Below, in pieces: positions 35,201 through 45,551 of a DNA stretch of 64,000 nucleotides (the first letter of the stretch is position 1; the number at the start of each line of letters is the position of its first letter). The translations under genes were made by a program, and so were the position numbers. The stretch is from the NCBI GenBank assembly GCA_009823505.1, contig VZQC01005688.1, forward strand, positions 510,670 to 574,669, in the 5' to 3' direction. The notes under the pieces were generated by a model. That model did no database searches, was not told where the DNA came from, and was given only the letters and a program-made list of their open reading frames with translations. The DNA is from Rhizomys pruinosus (Eukaryota; Chordata; Mammalia; Rodentia; Spalacidae).

Positions 35201-35285
35201 GTTTTCATGCTAAGTGAAGTAATACAGTCCCAAGAAAAACAAAACGTAAGGCGAATGTAATCCCTCATCTGTGGATTGCTATGCC
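32257..35285 (+). pseudogene. L1 ORF2: reverse transcriptase to C-terminus, heavily broken
   Basis: The reverse-transcriptase part is readable in fragments: the region equivalent to 'GMQGWFN' (32821), 'FDKIQHP' (32922), and the fingers/palm block up to a degraded catalytic FADD at about 33210, where the frame reads FAMI then a stop. The thumb and C-terminal parts follow: the W..RKxL region near 33545, 'TAWY' near 33780, and 'HPLLVECKLMQPLWK' at 34860. Indels and stops occur throughout, and some may be base-call errors carried over from the gap-fill. A B2 SINE interrupts it at 34039-34302. The 3' end is cut at about 35285. Confidence 0.82.
34039..34302 (+). mobile_element. B2 SINE inside L1 ORF2, 12-bp target duplication
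   Basis: Head GGGCTGGAGAATAGCCTAGC, body ACTCCAAATCCAGAGGAGAAC and a long A-rich tail. GACTTCAACATG flanks it at 34027-34038 and 34303-34314, and ORF2 continues uninterrupted across the site. Extra indels relative to the copies at 8983 and 42204 suggest residual sequencing error. Confidence 0.93.
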
Positions 35286-35720
35286 AATTACGGCTAATTG
35301 TTCGTAGTTTGTCTTCCCATTACTGCTGACAAAACACCTGCTGAACCAACACCAAACATTGGAGGAAAGGGTTATTCATGCTTACATCTCCCAGTCCACA
35401 GATTTCATCATAGGAAACTCAAAAGGCAAGGAACTCAAGGCAAAAGGAACCTGAGCAGGAGCTGAAGCACAGGCCATGCGGGAATGCTGCTCACTGGCTT
35501 GCTCTGGCTACTGGCTTGCTCCCTCCTATGGCTTGCCTCACCTGCCTTCCTTAATACTAGTACACTGACTCTAACAATCAAGACAATACACCACAAATGT
35601 AAGGCCACAGGCCAAAATCCAATGGAGCCAATTCCCCAACCGAGAGACTCCCTCAACCCAGGTGTTGACACTAAAGCTATCAGGTGTGTCAAGTTGAGAC
35701 CAAAGCTACCAACAGCACAC
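35286..35720 (-). mobile_element. Common rodent interspersed repeat (reverse), same family as 7687
   Basis: 'TTACTGCTGACAAAACACCTG', 'GGAGGAAAGGGTTATTCATG', 'AACTCAAGGCAAAAGGAACC', 'GGAATGCTGCTCACTGGC' and 'TGTCAAGTTGAGACC' in the reversed family order. Confidence 0.7.
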
Positions 35721-35810
35721 TAATGTCATTAATAAGAGACAAAGTGAGCAATGTTAATTTGATCTGAAACAACTGTGCTCTTATACCTGTAGAATCCCTT
35801 AAAAAAATAA

Positions 35811-35850
35811 CTCTAAGAAGAATAAATAAATAAATAAATAAATAAAAAGA
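35811..35850. repeat. (AAAT)n run
   Basis: Seven or so AAAT units ending an A-rich stretch, possibly the decayed tail of an unrecognised retroelement. Confidence 0.8.
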
Positions 35851-38800
35851 AATCATGTTCCCACATATAGATCCCCATTTGAATAGTAGCTCATCACAGA
35901 AGATAATAAACTAGATAAACCAGATGAAATCTTTTACCAATAGGACCAATTTGTGTCTTACCGATTACAGCACAGTTTTAGTCAACGTTGCTTCCTCCTG
36001 TCCTTAGAATAGTTACTGCATGTCACATCAAATGGGATCTCTCCCTTGGATTTTGCTGTAGGCATCGATTTCTCTAATCACTTCTGCCATGTGGTTGAAT
36101 CACAGTAAGACAAAAACTGTGATTCTATGACATTTGAATAAAGCGAATGTCTGATAGGTTTTACTTTTATATGCACTAATAATGTTGGGTGGGGCACAGA
36201 TAACAGCATAATCATATCCTAGAACAGTGACCACTCACAGGTGGTGTTCCAAGAGAAGGGAGATCCACATGTCATATCAGACATGAGACCTTTGCTCTCT
36301 CAGTGGTGGAGGAACTAGAGAAGAGGCCTGCACGATCTGCAGCCACCATTCTGAAGTGCAGAGCCACTCCTCGGGTCAGGCTAGGCACAGCGTTCTCGGA
36401 AATCTGCAAAGGTGAACCATTCTTTTCAGCTCCAATGATGAGTTATGATTGGCTGCTTGGGAAGAGGTCTTCTAATTCTTGTGCTTGCAGGATCTAGATC
36501 TGCAAGGCAGGAGGCCAGAGTACCACCAACCCCTCTGAGAAACAGCTGTACCCTCCCAAGCTGGCAGGTATAGGCATGCGAGAAAAGCTCCCATGGGTAC
36601 TATGGCAAGAGGCATGAGGCGAGGGACTCCTGCATGCAGAGTTCCAGGGCCCAAGAGCCTGGACATTCAGCCTTGGCGGGAAGCCTCACTGTGCTCTGGT
36701 TTTGCCAAACCAACACTGTGACAGAAAGGGGATGATTTTTTACCAAATTAACTGAATGTTTTTATTTTAGGTCATGATCCTTGCCAGCATCATTAACTAT
36801 GGAATAATGTCTCCAAATCTCGATTAGCATAATAGGTGATTCAATAAAATCCTCACAGTTGCTGGACTCACTCAGATTCTAAAGACTCAAGAGAGAATTA
36901 TTAAATTTTTTGCAATTTGAAAAATATGTGTTGATGACTTTTCCCTTTTAAAGAAACCACACAGATGCATCATAAACTGTTGCCATAAAAATTACTATCT
37001 GGATTTAGAGCGGTTATAGGTTTGTAGTCTATATTTTATAGTTAAAATGTTTCAAGCTGTAAAACATCATTATAAAACAAAACAATTAACAACTTTGGTG
37101 CAGACTCGCTGTGCCCTTTATGCTAGATGCGCCACATCTCCCTCCAGTAGAAATGTCAACCTTTAATTAAATGTCTGTCTCCCATCCCATCCCATTCCAG
37201 ATGTCTACCCAATGGGAAGAGGTCCCAGGCCCACTTTGTGGTTGATGTCCAAGTAACTCTCCTGCTTTCCTGGGCAACAAGCCAAGAAAATTATCTAAAC
37301 CATCCAAAACAGACATCAAAATTTAATAATTTTTGATTCATATGAAATTCAGGATCGTGCACCCTTATTTTATGAGGTAGGATTGCTGTCAACAAACTAG
37401 AGGAGGTTTTAAAATAAAGTCATCCCCCTGTAAATTTAATCAACACTAGTTTCTGTAGACAGTGAAACCACTTCCATCAGACAAGGCTTAGCGAGCTTGG
37501 GGCAATCATCTGAAAGATCTGCAGTCCCGTGTAGCACATTACAGAGTTGTTTTCCAAACCTCTAGACCCACAAACTTTCTGTGGTAAGTTTAGATGACAT
37601 TAAATTCCATCCATGTAATGTGCACAGCCACAAAAATGCCCAAGAACAATTAGCCACAGAATTCCAGTCACTCTTACAAGCTATGACTCAGAGTCTCCTC
37701 CAGCATGCTCAGAACCTACACTGTAGACACCCATGACTAAGTCTCTCACTCCATGAAGACAGCCTTCCTGTCTCTGTCATCTCCTTTGACACCTCTAGGA
37801 CAACATCATATAGAGGTTGCTTGTATCAATTTGTGCCCCTGGCTGGACTGTGAATTGTTGAACACTGAAACTGTCCAGTTACTTGCTTTACCCCTGAGGG
37901 TTGGTTGGTGTGTGGTAGGCACTCAACCTGTCTTGGCTGAATGAATGATTCGGGTCAGTTTTGCTTAGGAGGCTGGAGGAGATATTTTACATTACATGTT
38001 CCATCTCACTCTCATGATTACACCCAGACGGTAAATTTAATGAAACACAGAAAATGGAAACGATGTGGCAGGTTGTAATAAATACCAGCTCAGGAATTCC
38101 TTAAAAGTGTTTTTCCCCAATACAATGCAGTACTGTGCTCTTTCCAGGGCCGTAATTTACCCAGCACGTTTTGACAGATTTTTGTGAACCCAATGTCATT
38201 AAGACAATATCTATTACCTGTGCTCACCCTGGTCTGAAGGGAATCAGTGACATTCTATCCTAAGTGGGCAGTTTCTAAAGAAGACTTCCCCTCTAATGCA
38301 AGGAAAGAAACAAGCACATGAGATGTTCTGATGAAAATTCAACAATATTTAAGAAATAGAAGGGTATTCTAGCAAAATTGAGGAAATTTAATAAATTGTA
38401 TTTCCATGGACTGAGCATCGTGTCTTTGTAGAACCAAGTGGCCTGGTTAAAACACAGTGAGCATGATTCACACAGCTTCTAACACAGTTGTAGAGATTTC
38501 TTGCAATCCTGATTCATTAACTAAATGCGAGAGCAAAATCCTGGCATAAATTATTTCCCATCATTATTCAAATAGAGTATAATTTTCCTGGGAAAATTAA
38601 AACTTTAAGGAGTAATAAATAACCATCCCAAATGTTGCCCTTAAATGTCAGTTTTATTCATGCCTGTTGATCTGACAAAGGAAACTTCTGTTAAACAGAG
38701 AAAAATACAGATGACTCATCCACCTGACATTATTAAGGAAGTTCATATTTTCCAGGTAATGAAGGGTGCCCTTTCAGAGTACCATTTTTAGTTTAAGTCC

Positions 38801-38917
38801 TTTTAAATAGAAGACCTATATTTTAGCCTTTAAAAAAGAAACCCAGAAAATAATTTAAGAACCTCTTGGTGTTCAGAATCATGGGAACAGTAATTACTGT
38901 AAAAGCAAACGGCCGGT
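35851..38917. other. 3-kb repeat-free intronic block
   Basis: No SINE, L1 or microsatellite is recognisable here, unlike the flanks, and ORFs are short. Stretches around 36720-37090 and 38100-38900 are AT-rich and of ordinary complexity, as in conserved non-coding intron, but conservation cannot be judged from one sequence. Confidence 0.5.
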
Positions 38918-39512
38918 TTGTTGAGATTTTGTTTTAACAAAAACTGTATATATTTACAATGGACAACGCACCATTTTGATACATGTGCTCATAACGAAAT
39001 GATAGCCATAACTGGGATAATGAACATACCCATGTCTACATATTGTCACTTACTGAGAGTGGCAGTGACAGTACTTGAAAGCCACTCTCACAGTAAATTA
39101 CAACATACCACAGGGTATTCCAAACTGCCCCGACATGCTCAGCCCTGGACCTCTGGCCTTTTTTTCCTATGCCACTTCATCTTGGTGACCTTGACCAACA
39201 TCTTCCCAATTCCTCCACCTCTTTGGCCTAGAAACCATCCTCCACTCTGTCCCCATGAATTCTTTAGATTCCAAATGTAAGCAAACTCATGTTTTTATTT
39301 TTGTGTCTGGCTTGCTTCAGTTAGGGCAATGTCTCCAGTTATATTCATGTTGTTGAAGATGGAAGAATTTCTTTCCAAGGTTGAATAGTATCCTATTGTA
39401 TGTTACTATATTGTTCCCTTTGTGCATTCCTCTATCCATGAGCACAGATACTTATCTCTATATCTTAGCTATTATGAGCAATGCTTCAAAGAACAAGGGA
39501 CAAGGATTTCTT

Positions 39513-39673
39513 TTTTTTTTTTTTTCTTTTTGGTCTTTTCGAGACAGGGTCTCCTGTAGCCCCAGCTGTCCTGGAACTCACTTTGTAGAGCAGGCTGGCC
39601 TTGAACTCACAAAGATCTGCCTGCCTCTGCCTCCCAAGTGCTAGGATTAAAGGCATGCATCACCACGCCCGCT
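39513..39673 (-). mobile_element. B1 SINE, reverse, 16-bp target duplication
   Basis: Full-length reversed B1 (T-run, TTTTCGAGACAGGGTCTC, CTTGAACTCACAAAGATC, CACCACGCCC). GGGACAAGGATTTCTT is perfect at 39497-39512 and 39674-39689. Confidence 0.95.
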
Positions 39674-39777
39674 GGGACAAGGATTTCTTAAAGACAATGA
39701 TTTGATTTCCTTTAGATATCTCCATAGAAGTGGGATTGCTAGATTATACAGTAGTTCTGTTTATAACCTTTTGAAAA

Positions 39778-39997
39778 TTTTTGTTTATTTTTTATTCTAT
39801 GTGTATGAGTGTATTTCCTGCATGTATGTCAGTGCATCCATGTCATACAATCCCCATGGAGAACAGGAGAAGACATCAGATCCCTGGAACTGGAGTTACA
39901 GGTAGTTGCTAGCCAACATGTGGATGCTGGGAATTGAATCCTGATTCTCTGCAAGAGAAGCCAGTGCTCTTAACTACTGAGCCATCTCTGCAGCCCC
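39778..39997 (-). mobile_element. B2 SINE, reverse
   Basis: The minus strand begins GGGGCTGCAGAGATGGCTCAG with B-box GGATTCAATTCCC and body CTGTAACTCCAGTTCCAGGG. It interrupts the ancient L1, which resumes at about 40000. Confidence 0.92.
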
Positions 39998-40147
39998 AAT
40001 ATAACCCTATTTTTTTTAAGAACCTCCATCTGTTTTCCATAATGGCTGTACAAATTTACATGCCCATCGATATTGTGCTAGGATGGTCTTTTCTCTCACA
40101 CCAAAACTTATTATCTCATGTCATTTTTTTAAATCTACTGAATTTTT

Positions 40148-40575
40148 GAAGTTTCATACAATATATTTTGATCATACTGAAGCCCCCTCCCCTATATGAA
40201 CCTCTCTTATATACCCCCACCAGCTTTCACATACTCTGTCATATACAATAAGGCCTCAAATAGTGAGGTTTTTGTCCCCAAATGTCCTTCAGTATGTGCC
40301 CATCCACTGGAGATTAGTAATACTATTTAGTGTTATGTTCTTAAGGAAAATGAACTATCCTCCAAGCAGTTATAAGTTGCCAATAGTTCCTCAGCTAAGG
40401 TTGGGCTTCTTATCCACCCCCGTTTCTGTAATGGACTGAGTCGCATGGGTCTTGTGTATGCTGGTACCAGTGTTATACGTTCGTATGGATAACTTTCCAG
40501 CTATCTGGAAAACTGTTTCCTTGCGGTTATCTGCTACCTCTGGCTCTTACAATTTACAGACAAGGCGATAGTGCA
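40148..40575 (-). mobile_element. Lx-type L1 3' UTR, reverse
   Basis: Parallels the segment at 53241-53705 block by block: 'TATTTTGATCATACTGAAGCCCC', 'TTCACATACTCTGTCATATA', 'AAATGTCCTTCAGTATG', 'GTTCCTCAGCTAAGGTTGGG' and 'GAAAACTGTTTCCTTGCGG'. Confidence 0.7.
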
Positions 40576-40759
40576 TCACGATTTTATTAATATTTTCCCA
40601 ATGACTAGAGATGTGGAGCATGATTTCCATGTACCTGTGGACCATTTGTATGTATTTTTCTGAGAAATATCCTTTTCCTCATTTCTAAAAATCAAGTTCA
40701 TGGAGACATGAACACATTTCCAGATTTCCTATCACTCTGCAAACCTAGCCAACTAATTT

Positions 40760-41170
40760 CTGAAAAGGGTACTTTGAATGTGTAAAGGAAAAGGCGCGTG
40801 ATCTCCTCAGTAAATGGTTCTGGGGAATTCGGATACCCAAATACAAAGGAACCAAACTGAAATCTTATACCACACACCAAAATCCGCTCAAAATACAAAA
40901 AGCCTTAAATGTAAGGCCAAAAATCACCATAAAACTCTTAGGAGAAAATATAAGGAAGAACTCCTTGACAGAGATTTTTTTTAAATATGATACCAAAAGC
41001 CTGTACATGTGAAGCAAAAGGGGAGGTTATATCATATTCAAAAGTTTCTGTACAGTAAAGGGGGAAAACATCAAAATGAAAAGCTAGCCTACATGTGGGA
41101 AAGAACACCTGCAAACTATGGTTTTGATAGAGGATAAACATCTAAAATAGGTGAGGAATTGACACAATTC
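40760..41170 (+). mobile_element. Ancient L1 ORF2 C-terminal fragment
   Basis: Sense old-L1 words: 'GATCTCCTCAGTAAATGGTTC', 'CAAATACAAAGGAACCAAACTG', 'CCTTAAATGTAAGGCC', 'CTTAGGAGAAAATATAAGG' and 'AGTTTCTGTACAGTAAAGG', matching the SKWFW ... LNVRP ... LLEENI ... SFCTAK part of ORF2. Frame is lost. Confidence 0.72.
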
Positions 41171-41510
41171 ACTAGCTAAACAAACAAACAACAAGAACAA
41201 CAAAAACCCAAATGACCTCAAATGCTCCTAGACCACCAAGCTTACAGGCCCTTCAAACTAGTTTTCCTTTGCTGTAAAATGGTGCTGTGGTTCTTTGACC
41301 CTCATCTCCACCTTGCCATCTCCCTCCCTTTGTCTCTGTCCTGCACCCCTTGCACACAGAGGCCAGCCAAGCTCAGCCTGTCTTGAGTCACCATCCCTAA
41401 CCTTGAACTTGGTTTCGGATTCATTCCTGCAAACTTCCCAGAGTTCCCTGCTTGCAATATCCTCTGCTTTGGTCCACCCTTGGTGGCCAATGCCCCAGAT
41501 CTGGTCCACT
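41171..41510. other. Unannotated intronic sequence
   Basis: No repeat recognised. C/T-rich around 41300-41360. Confidence 0.5.
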
Positions 41511-41940
41511 CGAAGTGTTGGAGAGATTGTTAGGCAGTTAAGAGTGCTTGCTGCTCTTCCCGAGGACCCAAGTCAGGTTCCCAGCTCCCACATGGAGCGA
41601 CTCCTAACGACCTGTAACCCCAGCTCCCACATGGAGCGACTCCTAACGACCTGTAACCCCAGCTCCCACATGGAGTGACTCCTAACGACCTGTAACCCCA
41701 GCTCCCACATGGAGCGACTCCTAACGACCTGTAACCCCAGCTCCCACATGGAGTGACTCCTAACGACCTGTAACCCCAGCTCCCACATGCAGTGACTCCT
41801 AACGACCTGTAACCCCAGCTCCCACATGGAGCGACTCCTAACGACCTGTAACCCCAGCTCCAAGAGTTCCTCTGGCTTCCCCAGGCACCCGTGCAGACAC
41901 ACACACACATACACATAAATATAAATAAAAATTAAAAACT
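41511..41940 (+). mobile_element. B2 SINE expanded by an internal minisatellite
   Basis: A B2 head (TTGGAGAGATTGTTAGGCAG, GAGTGCTTGCTGCTCTT, CAGGTTCCCAGC) is followed by seven 39-bp repeats of the next B2 segment (41583-41855). The normal B2 end follows (AGTTCCTCTGGCTTCC, GCACCCGTGCAGACACACA, AATAAAAATT). Without the expansion the element would be of ordinary B2 length. Confidence 0.88.
41583..41855. repeat. 39-bp minisatellite, 7 copies, inside a B2 SINE
   Basis: The unit begins AGCTCCCACATGGAGCGACT and ends CTAACGACCTGTAACCCC. Copies start at 41583, 41622, 41661, 41700, 41739, 41778 and 41817, all exactly 39 bases apart. They differ only at GAGCG/GAGTG and one GCAGTG. Because 39 is a multiple of three, a 128-133 codon repetitive ORF appears on the minus strand; this is a consequence of the repeat, not evidence of a protein. 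Confidence 0.97.
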
Positions 41941-42188
41941 TTTTTAACAAAAAGATCTTATTTACTAGCACCATCTTGGGGCAGTCAGTACCTGTGACTG
42001 GCCCAGTTCCTTCTATAATGTTCCATATACTGTTTTAAGCATCAGATTTATGATATATTTTTAGACATTACCCATCTCTGAAAGAAAAATTTAGGACCTG
42101 CATGTCAGGTGCCATCCAGTTAGCTATCTATTCAGTGGTAATTCCGTCCCTCAGAGATTAAAATGAAACCTTATCTCTTGGCAGTCTT
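41941..42188. other. Unannotated intronic sequence
   Basis: Nothing recognised. Confidence 0.5.
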
Positions 42189-42203
42189 TAAAAGTTGAGA
42201 TCT

Positions 42204-42450
42204 GGGCTGGAGAGATGGCCTGCTGCGGTTAAGAGCGCCGACCGCTCTTACAGAGGACCCGGGTTCAATCCCCAGCACCTACATGGCGGCCGAGAACCGT
42301 CTGAAACTCCAATTCCAGGAGAACTCCAGTTCCAGGGGAATCTGACACCCTCTTCTGACCTCCGCGGCATTGCACGACACAGGTGCACAAACTTGTATGC
42401 AGACAGTACATTGATACACATACAGAAATAAATAAAATTAAAAAAATAAA
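42204..42450 (+). mobile_element. Young B2 SINE with 15-bp target duplication
   Basis: Nearly the same sequence as 8983-9233, including GAGCGCCGACCGCTCTTAC, GGTTCAATCCCC and the duplicated AACTCC body, plus a 4-base TGCT insertion in the head. TAAAAGTTGAGATCT is perfect at 42189-42203 and 42451-42465. Confidence 0.95.
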
Positions 42451-42554
42451 TAAAAGTTGAGATCTACAAAGGTACATAATTTATTCCCAATGGATTTTTT
42501 AATGCTGAATTCTCATTTCAGAAAAAAATAATGTAAGTCCACTGTGACTTATCT

Positions 42555-42910
42555 GAGTAGTTAACACTGTGTTAGTAAAACCCTTCTTTTCTGTGACAAA
42601 TACCTGAGAGAGACTATTTAAAGGGGCAAATACTCATTTTGTCTTATTATTTCGGAGGTTCTTATCTATAGTCAGCTGGCTCCTGCTTTCAGGCCCAGGG
42701 AAAAGCAGACATTTCACTGCAGCAGGACTCGGCAAAAGAAAGCTGCTCATGGTGTAGCTGCCAGGGAGCACTGAGGAACAATACCATGTCCAGCATCAAG
42801 ATCTATCTTCATAAGCACACCCCAATAACATACCTTCTCCAACTAGGACCTGCCTTCCAAATTATTACTACTTCTCAATAGTCTATCCAAAATTTAAATC
42901 CGTCAGTACA
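42555..42910 (-). mobile_element. Common rodent interspersed repeat (reverse), diverged
   Basis: 'TTTTCTGTGACAAATACCTGAGA', 'GCAAATACTCATTTTG', 'GAAAGCTGCTCATGG' and 'CCTTCTCCAACTAGGACC' resemble the same class of repeat as 15316-15690, with weaker agreement. Confidence 0.5.
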
Positions 42911-44094
42911 CTGATCTATCCATTGGATCAAACCTAATGGTTTAGATTAAACCTAATGGTTTAATGGCCTCTGGAAACACCTTCACAGACACAAGTGAGA
43001 TGTGCGTTACCAATCTCCTAAGAGTCTCTCAAATAAGGTTAATGATGAAGATTAACCATCACAGGCACCTTACAAACTACTGACGTCCTTCATTCCCTTT
43101 GAATTTGTACTGATAGCTCAACATGTAACTGTATTTAGTTTTTAGTAACATCGTTCTGGAACTTGGATGCAAGTTCTCAATGTTGAGTAAGGTAGAAAAA
43201 GAACATTTCCAGGCTGTCCTGGTCAACTATATTCAACTTAAAAAAACTTTACATAATTTTTAATCACAAAAGTATTGTATAACATGATTTAACATCATAA
43301 ACTTTAATAATTAAAGCAGATTATTATCTCAAACCAATTTTTATGGATTCCTGGTTCTATTAATAGATTAATAGGTTCTATTAATAGATAGTCCTTTTCA
43401 CCTTATAGCATTATTTAACCCAACTACAGAAGGAGAGTATTGGGTATGTGTGGGTTTGAATAGGTGAAATCAAATACACAGCCTCCCCCAAGGCTGAACC
43501 CTGTAGATTTATCTGTTCTAAAAACATGAAGGCAGGAGATGCTGTCCACAGGAATGCACAGTGTCTATAGAATAAAAATGGAACATAAGCTCTTTCAGCT
43601 CTTAGTGAAGTTCTTTAAGGAAAACCAAGAAGAGAAAAACAGAAGTAAATGAAAGTGAGACCCCCATTAAATAAGACTTGGACCTTGATATCCATTCCCT
43701 AATCCTTTCTATTTATTAACTACCCCAACCTTCAAAGTAGCCCAGTACTGTCAGTCACTTCCCCTAAATGCACCTCATCACTATTTGAGAGGAATATTCA
43801 TCATGTTTTAATGATCATGGTATTGTATACCCATTTGTTCTAAAGGAAATCAAATCCCTGGTTAATAAAAGTATGAAAAAATTAAATATCACTTCTAATC
43901 AATAAAGAGTAAATTGAAGCAATACGTAGAAAATGCATTTGAGAGCTTTAAGCATCAATAATGCCACAACCTGATGATATGTTAACACTGTGGGATGTTT
44001 CCTGAGGTTTTACTTTCTAGCTTCATATGAATGAAGCTGGACACTTGCTATATAATTTTGTGAGCCAATCTTTAACCTTAAAAATTCATATTAG
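42911..44094. other. Unannotated intronic sequence
   Basis: AT-rich and single-copy-looking. A short direct repeat (AACCTAATGGTTTA) occurs at 42933-42963, and another (TCTATTAATAGAT) at 43355-43390. No gene is seen. Confidence 0.5.
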
Positions 44095-44280
44095 GGCCTA
44101 GGGATAAGGCTCGGCAATTAAGAACACTGGGCTGCTCTTGCATAAGACCCAGTTTCAGTTCCCAGCACACACATGACAGCTAACAACCATCTGTAACTCC
44201 AGTTCCAGGGAGTCTGATGCCCTCCTCTGGCCTCTGCAGCCATTACACACATGTAGTGTACTTAATCTACATCCACAAAG
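44095..44280 (+). mobile_element. B2 SINE, diverged
   Basis: 'GATAAGGCTCGGCAATTAAG', 'GCTGCTCTTGCATAAGACCC', 'GTTTCAGTTCCCAGCAC', 'CTGTAACTCCAGTTCCAGGG' and 'ATGCCCTCCTCTGGCCTC'. It runs directly into an L1 tail. Confidence 0.88.
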
Positions 44281-44289
44281 GACCTTTGA

Positions 44290-44425
44290 GTGCAAATGAT
44301 TGACTGGATAGTACTTAACATGTATGGCAGAATGCACGAGGTCTGTGGGGAGCATGGATGGGGGAGGGATCTAAATTTTATTAAGAGCTGTTGTGTGAAA
44401 TGTACAAATGGCAATAAAAATTAAA
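44290..44425 (+). mobile_element. Isolated L1 3'-tail module
   Basis: 'CATGTATGGCAGAATGCACGAG', the G-rich 'GGGGAGCATGGATGGGGGAGGG', 'ATCTAAATTTTATTAAGAG', 'TGTGAAATGTACAAATGG' and CAATAAAAATT. No ORF2 precedes it, so it is a severely 5'-truncated insertion. Confidence 0.75.
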
Positions 44426-44426
44426 C

Positions 44427-44934
44427 AATGTCAATCAGCCAGTATTTGAATTTACAAAACCAAAATTTGGATTACATAATATTTTACTTTAACTTTTCAG
44501 TGAAATAATTTTTTTACAAATATACATTTTAAGCATTGTAAGCAACAACAGTCATCAATACTTGCCACTTATTTCAAACTTCTTCATCAGAAATTTAGAA
44601 ACATTATGGTCTTTTATGATAGTTTACTTTTTATTTAATCTTCAACCTTTTATTCTGGCACATGGTAAAGATTTAAATTAACTTTTCCCAACTAGTCAAC
44701 AACTTGTTCCAATATCATATCACTTATTAAACATAATAATTATTTACACTTATTGAAAACATTTGAGGTTATGGTGTTATGTAAATAAATTTTAGCTACA
44801 TGATTACTTCAGATCAATATTCTCAGTTTTGCTCTTTTCCATACATATAACTATATTTTCATTCCCTCTTTCTTCAGCCTTAGAGTAGTGTTCTAAATTT
44901 TCTGTTTACAGTTTTTTCTTTAAATATCTTTTTT
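44427..44934. other. Unannotated AT-rich intronic sequence
   Basis: Nothing recognised. Confidence 0.5.
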
Positions 44935-45178
44935 TTTTTTTGAGACAGGGTCTCCCTGCCTCCCCAGCTAGCCTGGAACTCACTCTGTAGACCAGGCTGG
45001 CCTTGAACTCACAGAGATCAACTTGCTTCTGCCTCCCGAGCACTGGGATTAAAGGCGTGCACCACCACGCCTGGTTTAAAGACAGTTCTTAGCTGCCATG
45101 TGGGTGCTGGGAATAGAACCCAGGTCCTCTACAAGAGCAGTCAGTGCTCTTAACTGCTGAGCCATCTCTCCAACCCCT
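44935..45178 (-). mobile_element. B2-head/B1 composite SINE, reverse (best copy)
   Basis: The minus strand reads GGGGTTGGAGAGATGGCTCAG, B-box GGTTCTATTCCC, 'GCAGCTAAGAACTGTCTTTA', then B1 from AACCAGGCGTGGTGGTGCACG through GAGTTCAAGGCCAGCC to GACCCTGTCTC and a single poly-A. One tail and no A-run at the B2/B1 junction show that it was copied as one unit. Confidence 0.85.
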
Positions 45179-45381
45179 TTCTTCAAATATCTTAATGTTT
45201 ACTTAGGTTTCTTGAACCCAGGTTGTGGCTTATATTGGTTTCTATACATTGTGTTTTATTTGTTTCTGAATTTCTTAAGAGCCTGACTCCCACTTTTTAA
45301 TTTTTTTGAAATCAGGAGGTAAAGCATCTTGCAACTGATATGTATACTTGGTGATAATTTCATTTCATAAAAGCCTTTAGT

Positions 45382-45540
45382 TAGGGGGTGGGGGGTAATG
45401 GTGCACGCCTTTAATCCCAGACTCAGGAAGCAGAGGCAGGTGGATCTCTGTGAGTTCAAGGCCAGCCTGGTCTACATAGTGAGTTCCAGGACAGCTGGAG
45501 CTACAGGGAGATCCTGTCTCAAAAGACAACAACAAAAAAA
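45382..45540 (+). mobile_element. B1 SINE with 11-bp target duplication
   Basis: GTGCACGCCTTTAATCCCAG, GAGTTCAAGGCCAGCCTGG, GATCCTGTCTC and an A-rich tail. AAGCCTTTAGT is perfect at 45371-45381 and 45541-45551. Confidence 0.93.
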
Positions 45541-45551
45541 AAGCCTTTAGT

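Larger units (their letters stand above)
38918..40140 (-). mobile_element. Ancient mammalian L1 3' end, interrupted by B1 and B2
   Basis: Old-L1 words in reverse order of the element: 'CATTTTGATACATGTGCTCAT', 'GACCAACATCTTCCCAATTC', 'GTGTCTGGCTTGCTTCAG', 'CCAGTTATATTCATGTTGTTG', 'TTGAATAGTATCCTATTGT', then after the B1 'GAAGTGGGATTGCTAGA' and after the B2 'CCATAATGGCTGTACAAATT'. Both SINEs interrupt a continuous L1. Confidence 0.78.

Noticed and set aside
41583..41855. Possible CRISPR-like direct repeats
   Set aside because: The units abut without variable spacers, and the sequence is a B2 SINE in a mammalian genome.
41530..41974. 128-133 codon ORFs with 13-residue repeats (WELGLQVVRSRSM)
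   Set aside because: A 39-bp repeat keeps any open frame open. The DNA is a SINE minisatellite with no other sign of coding.
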